Source: CAYLZO01 sp964387775
Lineage (GTDB): Bacteria; Chloroflexota; Anaerolineae; JAAYZQ01
NCBI GenBank assembly: GCA_964387775.1
Contig: CAYLZO010000020.1
Coordinates: forward strand, 1 to 35,880
Length of the DNA stretch: 35,880 bases
Reading direction: 5' to 3'
The notes below the pieces were generated by a model. That model saw only the letters and a program-made list of their open reading frames with translations. It was not told the origin of the DNA and made no database searches. The position numbers were made by a program, and so were the translations under genes. Shown here one piece after another: positions 7,457 to 13,529 of the stretch (position 1 is its first letter; the number at the start of each line of letters is the position of its first letter).

Positions 7457-8230
7457 TCACTGGCCGTTGCCCCAGGCGTGCAAAGCCGCCCCCAAGGCGC
7501 CGACGATCTGTGGATCGTCCGGCACGGTAAGCGGCACGCCCAGGGCCTCGGCAAAGAGCTGCTGCAAGCAGCGATTGTGGGCCACGCCACCGGCAAAGAC
7601 AAAGCGCTCCTGGACGCCAACGCGGCGGACCATGCTCCCGACCCGGTCGACGATGGCCTGGTGCAGGCCCAGGGCCACGCGGCGGCTGTCCTCGCCCCGG
7701 GCGATGAGGGAGACCACCTCCGACTCGGCAAAGACGGTGCACAGGCTGGAAATCCGCACGGCGCGGCCGCCGGACCCGAGGGCGTGGGGGCCGAACTGCT
7801 CGATCTCCAGGCCCAGGGTGCGGGCCATGTTTTCCAGAAAGCGCCCGGTGCCGGCGGCACAGCGGTCGTTCATCTCGAAGCGGAGGACGCGGCCCCCCGG
7901 CCCGACGCGGATGACCTTGCTGTCCTGCCCGCCGATGTCGAGCACTGTGCCCACGTCGCGATAGAGGTGATGGGCGCCCATGGCGTAGGCCTTGATCTCG
8001 GAGATGACCTCGTCGGCCAGTTCCCGCTCGGCGGCCAGGTGGCGGCCGTAGCCGGTGGCCACCAGGCGGGCAAAGTCGCCGTTGTCCAGCAAGGCCCGAG
8101 CGTTGCTCAAGGGGTCGATGCCGGTGTCTGCCACCCGGGCGCGCACGATCCGGGCGCCATCCCACACCACGAGGGCGATGGTCCGCGAGCCAATGTCCAG
8201 ACCGGCCGACTGGGGCTTGGAATCTGACAT
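7457..8230 (-). CDS. 2-hydroxyacyl-CoA dehydratase activator (BcrAD/BadF/HgdC-type ATPase)
   Basis: In known systems this actin-fold ATPase carries one [4Fe-4S] cluster between two subunits and injects an electron into a 2-hydroxyacyl-CoA dehydratase or benzoyl-CoA reductase. The 257-residue product has the phosphate-1 motif GLDIGSRTIALVV, the phosphate-2 motif VLDIGGQDSKVI, and both cluster cysteines in NDRCAAGTGRFLE and SSLCTVFAESEVV. The adenosine motif is VFAGGVAHN. Length and motifs are complete, so it looks functional. No dehydratase or reductase subunit is in the window, making it an orphan here. It is the second gene of the cupin-to-DUF4203 operon, seven bases after the cupin stop and 25 bases before the next start. 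Confidence 0.9.
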   Translation of the reverse strand: MSDSKPQSAGLDIGSRTIALVVWDGARIVRARVADTGIDPLSNARALLDNGDFARLVATGYGRHLAAERELADEVISEIKAYAMGAHHLYRDVGTVLDIGGQDSKVIRVGPGGRVLRFEMNDRCAAGTGRFLENMARTLGLEIEQFGPHALGSGGRAVRISSLCTVFAESEVVSLIARGEDSRRVALGLHQAIVDRVGSMVRRVGVQERFVFAGGVAHNRCLQQLFAEALGVPLTVPDDPQIVGALGAALHAWGNGQ

Positions 8231-8237
8231 AGATGGA

Positions 8238-8591
8238 TCAACTCTTTTCTTTCGGCTCGACCAGCAGGTAGAGGGTCAGTTGCGGGCAGACCAGGCGATA
8301 GGCCGCGCCGCCGGCTAGAACCGTGCTTTCCCCCTGGCTGACGTCAGTCGACCGGCCATCGGGCGTTTGCACAGTCAGGTGCCCGTCCAGAATCCAGAGG
8401 AAGCGGTCGTGGGGGATCGCTTCCGGAGACGCGCTCAAGGCCCCGTAGCCGGCCGCCACCCGCACCTGGCACCCCCGCACCTGGGCCAGGTCGAGGCCGA
8501 CGTCCGCGCTATCCCCGGCCAGCACGTTGCCGGCAGCCAGCTTGCGCACTTGCTTTTTGAGTTGTTCGACATCTCTGATCCTTGGTTTCAC
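8238..8591 (-). CDS. Small cupin-domain protein
   Basis: A 117-residue single-domain protein. An N-terminal basic helix (VEQLKKQVRKL) is followed by a beta-rich half with ALSASPEAIPHDRFLWILDGHLTVQTPDG and GESTVLAGGAAYRLVCPQLTLYLLVEP, a degenerate cupin (small beta-barrel) pattern. Only one of the usual metal-binding histidines is obvious, so an enzyme activity is not supported; it may be a ligand-binding or scaffold protein. I place the start at GTG 8589-8591, which has AGGGGG just ahead, because the promoter's -10 (8635-8640) overlaps an upstream ATG at 8636. It is the first gene of the operon that runs to 3871. Confidence 0.65.
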   Translation of the reverse strand: MKPRIRDVEQLKKQVRKLAAGNVLAGDSADVGLDLAQVRGCQVRVAAGYGALSASPEAIPHDRFLWILDGHLTVQTPDGRSTDVSQGESTVLAGGAAYRLVCPQLTLYLLVEPKEKS

Positions 8592-8634
8592 AAGTCCCCC
8601 TGATTTTCGAATCCGGCCCTGGTGGCTGCCCCGC

Positions 8635-8663
8635 ATTGTACTCCAAAACCAGCCCAAGGGCAA
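8635..8663 (-). promoter_or_regulatory. Promoter of the cupin-activator-UspA-NifS-DUF4203 operon
   Basis: On the minus strand, TTGCCC (8658-8663), 17 bases, then TACAAT (8635-8640). Transcription should begin near 8628, giving a leader of about 37 bases before the GTG at 8591. It is divergent from the cold-shock promoter about 60 bases away. Confidence 0.7.
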
Positions 8664-8723
8664 GCCGAACGCTTTCATCCTCCCATCTGCCGTCTGGAGC
8701 GGCCGTCGCGAGGTGCGGTCAAT

Positions 8724-8752
8724 TTGACAGATCGGGCCAAAGATGTTATACT
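8724..8752 (+). promoter_or_regulatory. Promoter of the cold-shock gene
   Basis: TTGACA (8724-8729), a 17-base spacer and TATACT (8747-8752) form a near-consensus promoter. The start of transcription should be near 8759, leaving a leader of about 140 bases before the ATG at 8901. Long leaders are common for cold-shock genes. The ferritin gene has the same -35 and -10 hexamers. Confidence 0.85.
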
Positions 8753-8805
8753 GTCGCCGTAGGATGAAGTAAGGTTCCGAGTAGTACCTGTCGAAGAGTG
8801 TGTGT

Positions 8806-8833
8806 GCCCGGACTTACAAGTCCGGGCATTTTT
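8806..8833 (+). terminator. Intrinsic-terminator-like hairpin within the cold-shock leader
   Basis: A perfect nine-base-pair stem (GCCCGGACT at 8806-8814 with AGTCCGGGC at 8819-8827) closes a TACA loop and is followed by ATTTTTGT. It lies between the promoter at 8724-8752 and the coding region at 8901. It could be an attenuator in the leader, or the end of a separate RNA of about 75 nucleotides. Confidence 0.75.
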
Positions 8834-8900
8834 GTATTGTCGGGACGTCTCGGCCCCTTGCCTCAGAAATAAGTATCATTTGCAGAAAGGAAGGAACGAA

Positions 8901-9140
8901 ATGAGTGAGAAGGAGACCGGAACCGTCAAGTGGTTCAATGACTCCAAGGGTTATGGCTTTATCGAGCGAGAGGGAGCTGACGACGTATTCGTCCACTATT
9001 CCGCTATCCAGATGCCCGGTTTCAAGTCCCTGCAGGAAGGTCAGCGCGTGGAGTTCGCGGTCGAGCAAGGCCAGAAGGGACTCCAGGCCGTGAACGTCCA
9101 ACCTCTGGAGCCGCGACAGCCTGTCCAGTTCGGGTGGTAA
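8901..9140 (+). CDS. Cold-shock protein (CspA family)
   Basis: A small OB-fold nucleic-acid chaperone that melts RNA structure. The 79-residue product carries both RNA-binding motifs: RNP1 as KGYGFIER and RNP2 as VFVHYSAI. GTVKWFNDSKGYGFI is the family signature. The C-terminus is slightly extended (VQPLEPRQPVQFGW) compared with the roughly 66-70 residues of the E. coli and Bacillus proteins. The ATG at 8901 has AGAAAGGAAGGAA immediately upstream. Its leader has a strong promoter and an internal terminator-like hairpin, and the gene ends at a strong intrinsic terminator at 9171-9204, so it is monocistronic. Several paralogues are usual per genome, so I give no specific symbol. Confidence 0.95.
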   Translation: MSEKETGTVKWFNDSKGYGFIEREGADDVFVHYSAIQMPGFKSLQEGQRVEFAVEQGQKGLQAVNVQPLEPRQPVQFGW

Positions 9141-9170
9141 CAAACCCGCTCTAATTCGAAAAAAGAATGA

Positions 9171-9204
9171 AAAAAGGTCGCTCAGGCAATTGAGCGACCT
9201 TTTT
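9171..9204 (+). terminator. Intrinsic terminator after the cold-shock gene
   Basis: GGTCGCTCA (9176-9184) pairs with TGAGCGACC (9191-9199) around a GGCAAT loop. It is flanked by an A-run on the left and TTTTT on the right, so it could work in both directions. Confidence 0.9.
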
Positions 9205-9282
9205 CTATTGCTTCCAGACACCCACTGGGTGGCCTCAAGCTATTCGGACCCGTGTAACACTGACGGACAGAGAGATCAGATC

Positions 9283-10182
9283 ATGAACCTATCGCATCTG
9301 CGCACCCTGATAGCCATCGTCGAGCAGGGGAGTTTGTCGGCCGCGGCGAGGACGTTGCGCATCAGCCAGCCGGCCGTCACCAAGCAGCTTCAACGCATGG
9401 AATCAGAGCTGGGATTGTCCTTGATGGAGCGGGGGCCGCTGCGTCCGGTGGAACTGACGCCGGCGGGGGAACGCGTGGTTGCCTTTGCCCGCGAGACGCT
9501 GGCTCGATTCGACGAACTCCAAGAGGATCTGGCCATCCTCAAAGACAGCGGCCCAGACATCCTGACCCTGGCGGCCAGCACCATTCCGGGCGAGTACGTG
9601 CTCCCGGCCCTCCTGGCCGAGTTCAAGGCTCGACATCCAAAGATGAAGCTCCAGATGACCATCTCGGACACAGACGAAGTGACTGACCGCTTGCTGGCCG
9701 GCGAGGCGGACGTCGGGGTCGTCGGCTCTTTGGTTAGCCGGCCGGGGCTTTTGCTGGAGCGGCTGATGAGCGACGAGATCGTCTTGATCGTACCGCCCAA
9801 CCACGCTTTCGCCGGGCGGGGAGAGGTGCGTGTCGCCGAGTTGCGGGACGAGCCCCTCATCCTCCGCGAGGAAGGCTCGGGCACGCAGCACAGTGTGCGC
9901 CTCGCGCTGGCCGCTGCAGGAACAGAACTGCCCGCGGAGAGCGTGAGAATGTCCCTGGGCAGCACCCAGGCCGTGATCCAGGCCGTGGAGCAGGGGTTGG
10001 GGCTTGGATTCGTCTCAGCTCGGGCGGCGGCCCAGGCTCAAGCCGATGGGCACCTGGCCTGTGTCCGGCTGGAGGGCGTCGATCTGTGCCGCGACCTGTA
10101 CCTGGCCTACCTGTCCCGGCGAGCCGGCGACCCCGCAGTGGCCCACTTTTTGAACTTTGCCCGCTCGCAGTTTGCGGCGTAG
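9283..10182 (+). CDS. LysR-family transcriptional regulator
   Basis: A 299-residue regulator. Residues 1-60 form the winged helix-turn-helix (NLSHLRTLIAIVEQGSLSAA, then ISQPAVTKQLQRME), and about 90-295 form the periplasmic-binding-like effector domain, with the usual QAVIQAVEQGLGLGFVS near the end. The frame opens at 9190, but that would overlap the terminator; the ATG at 9283 starts exactly at the conserved N-terminus. No clear promoter and only a weak ribosome-binding site (AGAGAGA) are visible. LysR proteins often control a divergent neighbour, but here both flanking genes are the cold-shock gene (co-directional) and rnhB (convergent), so the target is not indicated. The effector is unknown. 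Confidence 0.9.
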   Translation: MNLSHLRTLIAIVEQGSLSAAARTLRISQPAVTKQLQRMESELGLSLMERGPLRPVELTPAGERVVAFARETLARFDELQEDLAILKDSGPDILTLAASTIPGEYVLPALLAEFKARHPKMKLQMTISDTDEVTDRLLAGEADVGVVGSLVSRPGLLLERLMSDEIVLIVPPNHAFAGRGEVRVAELRDEPLILREEGSGTQHSVRLALAAAGTELPAESVRMSLGSTQAVIQAVEQGLGLGFVSARAAAQAQADGHLACVRLEGVDLCRDLYLAYLSRRAGDPAVAHFLNFARSQFAA

Positions 10183-10203
10183 GCGGAGATTAGCGCGCGG
10201 GGC

Positions 10204-10848
10204 TCAATCGCGGCCCTCCAGGGCCCGCAGCGGGGCGAAGGAGTGGCGATGAATGGCGCAGGCCCCGTGGGAGGTGAGGGCAAGCTGGTGCTCCGGCGTG
10301 CCATAGCCCTTGTGCCGGGCGAATCCATAGCCGGGGTACTGCGCGTCGGAATCGACCATCAGCCGGTCGCGGCTGACCTTGGCCACGATGGACGCCGCAG
10401 CAATCGACAGCACCGTGAGGTCGCCCTTGGGCAGGCTATGCTGGGGCAAGGTCAAGTCGGGCAAGGTGAGGTGGTCGATCAGGAGAAAATCGGCGGGGGG
10501 CAAAAGCGCTTGGAGCGCCAGTGCCATCGCCCTTCGCGTCGCGGGCACGATACCGACAGCGTCAATCTCGGCGGGAGGGACGGCCCCGACGGCCACGGCC
10601 ACAGCGTGCTCGCGGATCGTCTCCAAGAGTGCTTCTCGGCGCTCCGGCGTCAGCAACTTGGAGTCGCGGACGCCGGCCAGGTGACGGGTTAACCGAGGTT
10701 CATCGGGAGGGAAAACGACGGCGGCTGCGACGACGGGTCCCGCCCAGGCACCTCGCCCCGCTTCGTCCAAGCCGGCCACGTGGCGGTATCCTTCTGCCCA
10801 GAAGCGCCTTTCGAGAGCGAGATCGGGAGCTACCTGAGAAACAACCAC
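10204..10848 (-). CDS. rnhB: Ribonuclease HII
   Basis: RNase HII cuts the RNA strand of RNA-DNA hybrids and removes single ribonucleotides from DNA. The 214-residue product has the DEDD metal ligands: Asp and Glu in GLDEAGRGAWAGPV, Asp in LLIDHL and Asp in KVSRDRLM. GYGFARHKGYGT and PEHQLAL complete the family signature. The frame opens at 10911, but the GTG at 10846-10848 has GGAG eight bases ahead and gives a normal length, so I use it; M1 at 10911 would add 21 residues of non-family sequence. It lies 79 bases downstream of rplS in the same direction, a common pairing (rplS-rnhB). Confidence 0.93.
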   Translation of the reverse strand: MVVSQVAPDLALERRFWAEGYRHVAGLDEAGRGAWAGPVVAAAVVFPPDEPRLTRHLAGVRDSKLLTPERREALLETIREHAVAVAVGAVPPAEIDAVGIVPATRRAMALALQALLPPADFLLIDHLTLPDLTLPQHSLPKGDLTVLSIAAASIVAKVSRDRLMVDSDAQYPGYGFARHKGYGTPEHQLALTSHGACAIHRHSFAPLRALEGRD

Positions 10849-10927
10849 GGACAGGTCTCCAGAAATACAACAAGGGCCATGCGCCGGTTGGCCGCACGCC
10901 CCTCGCTGCAAAATCGACTGCGATGGG

Positions 10928-11311
10928 TTAGTTTCTGGCGAAACGTTTTTCTTTCAGGCGAGCGGCCTTGCCCTGTCGTTCGCGCAGGAAATAGAGCTTG
11001 GAGCGGCGCACGTGGGCGTGGCGCAGCACCTCGATCTTTTCAATTCGGGGCGAATGCAAAGGAAACGTCCGTTCAACACCAACGCCATGGCTGGCAACGC
11101 GTCGCACTGTAAAGTTGGCGTTGACGCCACCCCCCTTGCGGATGCGCATGACCGTGCCCCGGACCAACTGGATGCGCTCCCGGTCCCCCTCGACGATGCG
11201 GAAATGAACCTGAATGTCGTCGCCCACCCGCAAATCGGGCAGGTCCGACTTTAAGCCGATGTCATCCTTTAACTGCTGTTCTTCCACAGAGCGCAACAAA
11301 TCGCTGCTCAT
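10928..11311 (-). CDS. rplS: Large ribosomal subunit protein bL19
   Basis: bL19 sits at the interface of the 30S and 50S subunits. The 127-residue product contains DDIQVHFRIVEGDRERIQL, RGTVMRIRKGGG, FTVRRVASHGVGVERTFPL and the basic C-terminal RRSKLYFLRERQGKAARLKEK, all typical. The ATG at 11309-11311 has AAGGATGAGC ahead of it. The frame extends further upstream to 11413 but that part contains the promoter. The product is slightly longer at both ends than the ~115-residue E. coli protein. It is probably transcribed together with rnhB. Confidence 0.96.
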   Translation of the reverse strand: MSSDLLRSVEEQQLKDDIGLKSDLPDLRVGDDIQVHFRIVEGDRERIQLVRGTVMRIRKGGGVNANFTVRRVASHGVGVERTFPLHSPRIEKIEVLRHAHVRRSKLYFLRERQGKAARLKEKRFARN

Positions 11312-11384
11312 AAGCTCATCCTTCCTTCCCGTCTCAACACGAGGTCCAGGCAACCTCGTACTTTCTATTCTGTCGCAAGCGCGC

Positions 11385-11413
11385 ATTATACCATAGCTCA
11401 GGGGCAAGACCAA
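11385..11413 (-). promoter_or_regulatory. Promoter of rplS-rnhB
   Basis: On the minus strand, TTGGTC (11408-11413) is followed after 17 bases by a perfect TATAAT (11385-11390), with TGG just before it as an extended -10. The start of transcription should be near 11378, giving a leader of about 67 bases. No conserved ribosomal-protein leader structure is obvious. Confidence 0.85.
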
Positions 11414-11481
11414 ATCACCGGACGGGCTTGACAGCAGTTTCCCAAACGGGCCGGTCCTTCGAGATGGTGAGCGAATCCCTC

Positions 11482-11991
11482 TCAGACGTACGGCGCCATC
11501 TGTTCGGCCAAAAAGCCGGCGACCGCCTCCACGTCAAAGGGCCAGACGTAGAGGAACGAGGCATCCGGGGACTGCTGCCGAACGCGCTCAATGGCCGCCG
11601 GGATGTCCACTTCCGAATGCTCGCCGCCCCGGGTCATCATGGGAGTGACGACCACGATCTGATCCGCGCCGGTGGCAACCGCCTGTTCCAGGGCCTCGTC
11701 CAGGGTGGGGCTGCAGAACTCGTTGAATCCCACCAGGACCTCGCAGCCGGTCGCCTGGCTGAGCCGCTCCCCCATCTCCAGCGAAGCAGCCCAGAATGGA
11801 TCGTTCTGCGGCGTCCGCGGCCAGGCCCGGACCTTGGCGTCAAGCTCTGCGTAGCGGCGCTGAAGGGCCGGCCGCTGGGCCTCCGGAGCATGCTCCAACC
11901 GCCCGTGAAGGCTGAACAACTCTGCCGTCTCGTCCCTGGGAAAATCGTTGGGGGGCGCACCGTGCATCGCCAGGACAATCGTCGTCTTCAT
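11482..11991 (-). CDS. CbiX-like sirohydrochlorin chelatase family protein
   Basis: A class II chelatase inserts Co, Ni or Fe into sirohydrochlorin on the way to cobalamin, F430 or siroheme. The 169-residue protein has the N-terminal metal histidine in VLAMHGAPPND and the second in TRGGEHSEVDIPAAI, and GFNEFCSPTLDEALEQAVATGA between them. This fits a short CbiX/SirB-like unit; full single-chain CbiX proteins contain two such halves, so it would act as a homodimer. The N-terminal half carries an insertion (HGRLEHAPEAQ and PRTPQNDPFW) reminiscent of ferrochelatase-like proteins, so the substrate is uncertain. The ATG at 11991 has GGGAGG ahead. A terminator at 12018-12060 separates it from the ferritin gene; no cobalamin or siroheme genes are nearby. 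Confidence 0.75.
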   Translation of the reverse strand: MKTTIVLAMHGAPPNDFPRDETAELFSLHGRLEHAPEAQRPALQRRYAELDAKVRAWPRTPQNDPFWAASLEMGERLSQATGCEVLVGFNEFCSPTLDEALEQAVATGADQIVVVTPMMTRGGEHSEVDIPAAIERVRQQSPDASFLYVWPFDVEAVAGFLAEQMAPYV

Positions 11992-12017
11992 TCACCTACC
12001 TCCCTCTGAACGGGCAC

Positions 12018-12060
12018 AAAAAAGAGCGGAATCGGGGGGCTTGCCACCCCTCGATCCCGC
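12018..12060 (-). terminator. Intrinsic terminator after the ferritin gene
   Basis: Read on the minus strand, GCGGGATCGAGGGG pairs imperfectly with CCCCCCGATTCCGC (one G-T pair) around a TGGCAAG loop, and is followed by TCTTTTTTGT. It lies 35 bases after the ferritin stop. Confidence 0.85.
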
Positions 12061-12094
12061 CCCTGAGCAATCGTTCTACCCGAAATACTGGCGT

Positions 12095-12589
12095 CTATTC
12101 CTCTCGCTGCGCCAACTGCCGGTCCAGCATGATCAGCCCCTGGCCCTTGCCCTCAATCATCTTGAGGAACTCCAGGATCTCGGTCGCGCTTTCTTCCTCT
12201 TCCACCTGCTCGTCGATGAACCACTGCAACAGGCTGTAGCTGGCATAGTCCTTCTCCTCCACGGCCAGCGAAAAGAGGTCGCGAATGCGGTCCGAGATGT
12301 ACTCTTCGTGTTCGAGGGCCTTCTGAAAGATGTCGGTCGGCCCGCCGAAATCGGCCGGCGGCTGCTTGATGGCGTCGAGGATGACGCGCCCGCCACGCTC
12401 GATGATAAAGTTGTAGAATTTCATCGCGTGATCGAGCTCCTCCTGGGCCTGGACCCGCATCCAGTGGGCAAAGCCGGGCAGATTCGCATCTTCAAAATAG
12501 GCCGACATCGAGAGATAGACGTAACCAGAATACATCTCTTCTCGGATCTGCTCGTTGAGGGCGTCCTGCATTGTCTTGCTCAGTTCCAT
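12095..12589 (-). CDS. Ferritin (non-heme, FtnA-type)
   Basis: Forms a 24-subunit shell that oxidises and stores iron. The 164-residue product is a four-helix bundle with ferroxidase ligands at Glu18 (REEMYSGYVY), Glu51 and His54 (QEELDHAMKF), the helix-C Glu in ALEHEEYIS, and the DEQVEEE motif in helix D. No haem-binding Met as in bacterioferritin is apparent, so it reads as FtnA type. The ATG at 12589 has AAAGGAGATG ahead of it. The gene has its own promoter and an intrinsic terminator, so it is monocistronic. The leader is about 74 bases and AT-rich, but I see no clear Fur-type palindrome. Confidence 0.95.
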   Translation of the reverse strand: MELSKTMQDALNEQIREEMYSGYVYLSMSAYFEDANLPGFAHWMRVQAQEELDHAMKFYNFIIERGGRVILDAIKQPPADFGGPTDIFQKALEHEEYISDRIRDLFSLAVEEKDYASYSLLQWFIDEQVEEEESATEILEFLKMIEGKGQGLIMLDRQLAQREE

Positions 12590-12669
12590 TTTTCATCTCC
12601 TTTTTCGTGATTGAGTTTGCCGATGCGGCGCACCGGCTGTTTCCTGAGTATTTTCTAATTTTCTTAATA

Positions 12670-12698
12670 AGTATAACATGGAGATAGGTGCGTGTCAA
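12670..12698 (-). promoter_or_regulatory. Promoter of the ferritin gene
   Basis: On the minus strand, TTGACA (12693-12698), a 17-base spacer and TATACT (12670-12675): both hexamers are identical to those of the cold-shock promoter. The expected transcription start is near 12663, followed by an AT-rich leader containing TTAAGAAAATTAGAAAAT. It lies only about 40 bases from the end of the chemosensory gene run. Confidence 0.88.
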
Positions 12699-12735
12699 AA
12701 TGTGATGTGCAAAAGACCTTCGGCTTTGCCCCGTG

Positions 12736-13506
12736 CTATCCTTTTTTGCGCCGAAGCTCCCTGGCCCGGGCCTGGATCTCCTGAAAGTAGTCACTTTCGG
12801 TGATCTCGGCCACCTGCCGCTCTTTTTTGGCCTCGTCTATCTCGATCTTGAGCTCGGCTATCTCCTGCCGCAGGGTGTCCTCTCGCTGTTTCACCTGGGT
12901 CGCCATACGGGCGAACTCGGCCGCCAGCGCTGACATGGTCGGGTCGCGATATTGATCGCCGACCTCGGCAATCTCGGCGTACTCTCCTTCGGCCACCTGC
13001 CGGACCCAGGCTTGCAGGTCATTGAAGAAGCGGGCCTTGCCATATTGTCCGGCGGCGATGCGTCCCATCCAGTCCCGGACCTCGCCGAGGAATTCGGTGG
13101 TGTAGCGGATGCGATCGTTTTGGCCCGACAGCACGGCCAGGGCCAGGGCCGGGTCGCGCAAGAGGCGCCGAAAATCGTCGCCCTTGAGTACCAACACTTC
13201 GACCGACTGCACGGCCCGGGCGCTCAAGGTGCGAGGTTGGTTGTCAATGAGCGCCATCTCACCAAAGGACTCGCCGGCTCGAAAGATGCGGAGCGGTCGC
13301 TCCTGCCCTGGCTTGTCCGGGCTCGGCTCGTAAATCGCCACCGCCCCTTCGCGGACGATAAACACCTCGTCGCCGAGGTCTCCCTTGTAAAAGAGCACCT
13401 CGCCATCAGGATAGTGCCGGAGCTCCAGCACGTTGGCAACTCTGGCCAACGTCTGGTCTGAAAGACGGCTAAAGAGGTAAATGTCTCGGATTTCGTTCGG
13501 ATTCAT
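12736..13506 (-). CDS. Cyclic-nucleotide-binding protein with C-terminal coiled-coil tail
   Basis: A 256-residue protein (counting from the ATG at 13506) and the last gene of the 23-kb chemosensory run. Residues about 10-125 are a CAP-ED/cNMP-binding domain; its phosphate-binding cassette reads FGEMALIDNQPRTLSARAV, keeping the Glu and Arg that contact the cyclic phosphate. No DNA-binding HTH follows. Instead there is a HAMP-like stretch (about 150-200: LQAWVRQVAEGEYAEIAEVG) and a charged coiled coil. Residues about 219-257 (12739-12855) contain LKIEIDEAKKERQVAEITES and then DYFQEIQARARELRRKKG, nearly the same tail as in the receiver-GAF protein (17603-17725). A GTG at 13509, with AAGGAG seven bases ahead, is an equally possible start. 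It lies 20 bases after the cyclase gene and is probably a reader of its product. Confidence 0.85.
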   Translation of the reverse strand: MNPNEIRDIYLFSRLSDQTLARVANVLELRHYPDGEVLFYKGDLGDEVFIVREGAVAIYEPSPDKPGQERPLRIFRAGESFGEMALIDNQPRTLSARAVQSVEVLVLKGDDFRRLLRDPALALAVLSGQNDRIRYTTEFLGEVRDWMGRIAAGQYGKARFFNDLQAWVRQVAEGEYAEIAEVGDQYRDPTMSALAAEFARMATQVKQREDTLRQEIAELKIEIDEAKKERQVAEITESDYFQEIQARARELRRKKG

Positions 13507-13529
13507 CACAATCTATCTCCTTCCATGGG

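Noticed and set aside
7432..7860. Upstream extension of the ParB-UspA frame
   Set aside because: It overlaps the activator gene in another frame and gives Pro/Ala/Ser-rich sequence; the family-like N-terminus starts at the ATG at 7431.
11428..11433. Plus-strand TTGACA as a promoter -35
   Set aside because: No -10-like hexamer lies 16-18 bases downstream, and it would point into the antisense of the chelatase gene.
12600..12680. Possible Fur or other iron-dependent operator in the ferritin leader
   Set aside because: The region is AT-rich with TTAAGAAAATTAGAAAAT but I see no inverted repeat matching a Fur or DtxR-type site.
12700..12735. Terminator at the end of the chemosensory operon
   Set aside because: Only a weak irregular stem (GCAAAG ... 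CTTTTGC) without a following T-run is visible, so I did not list it.
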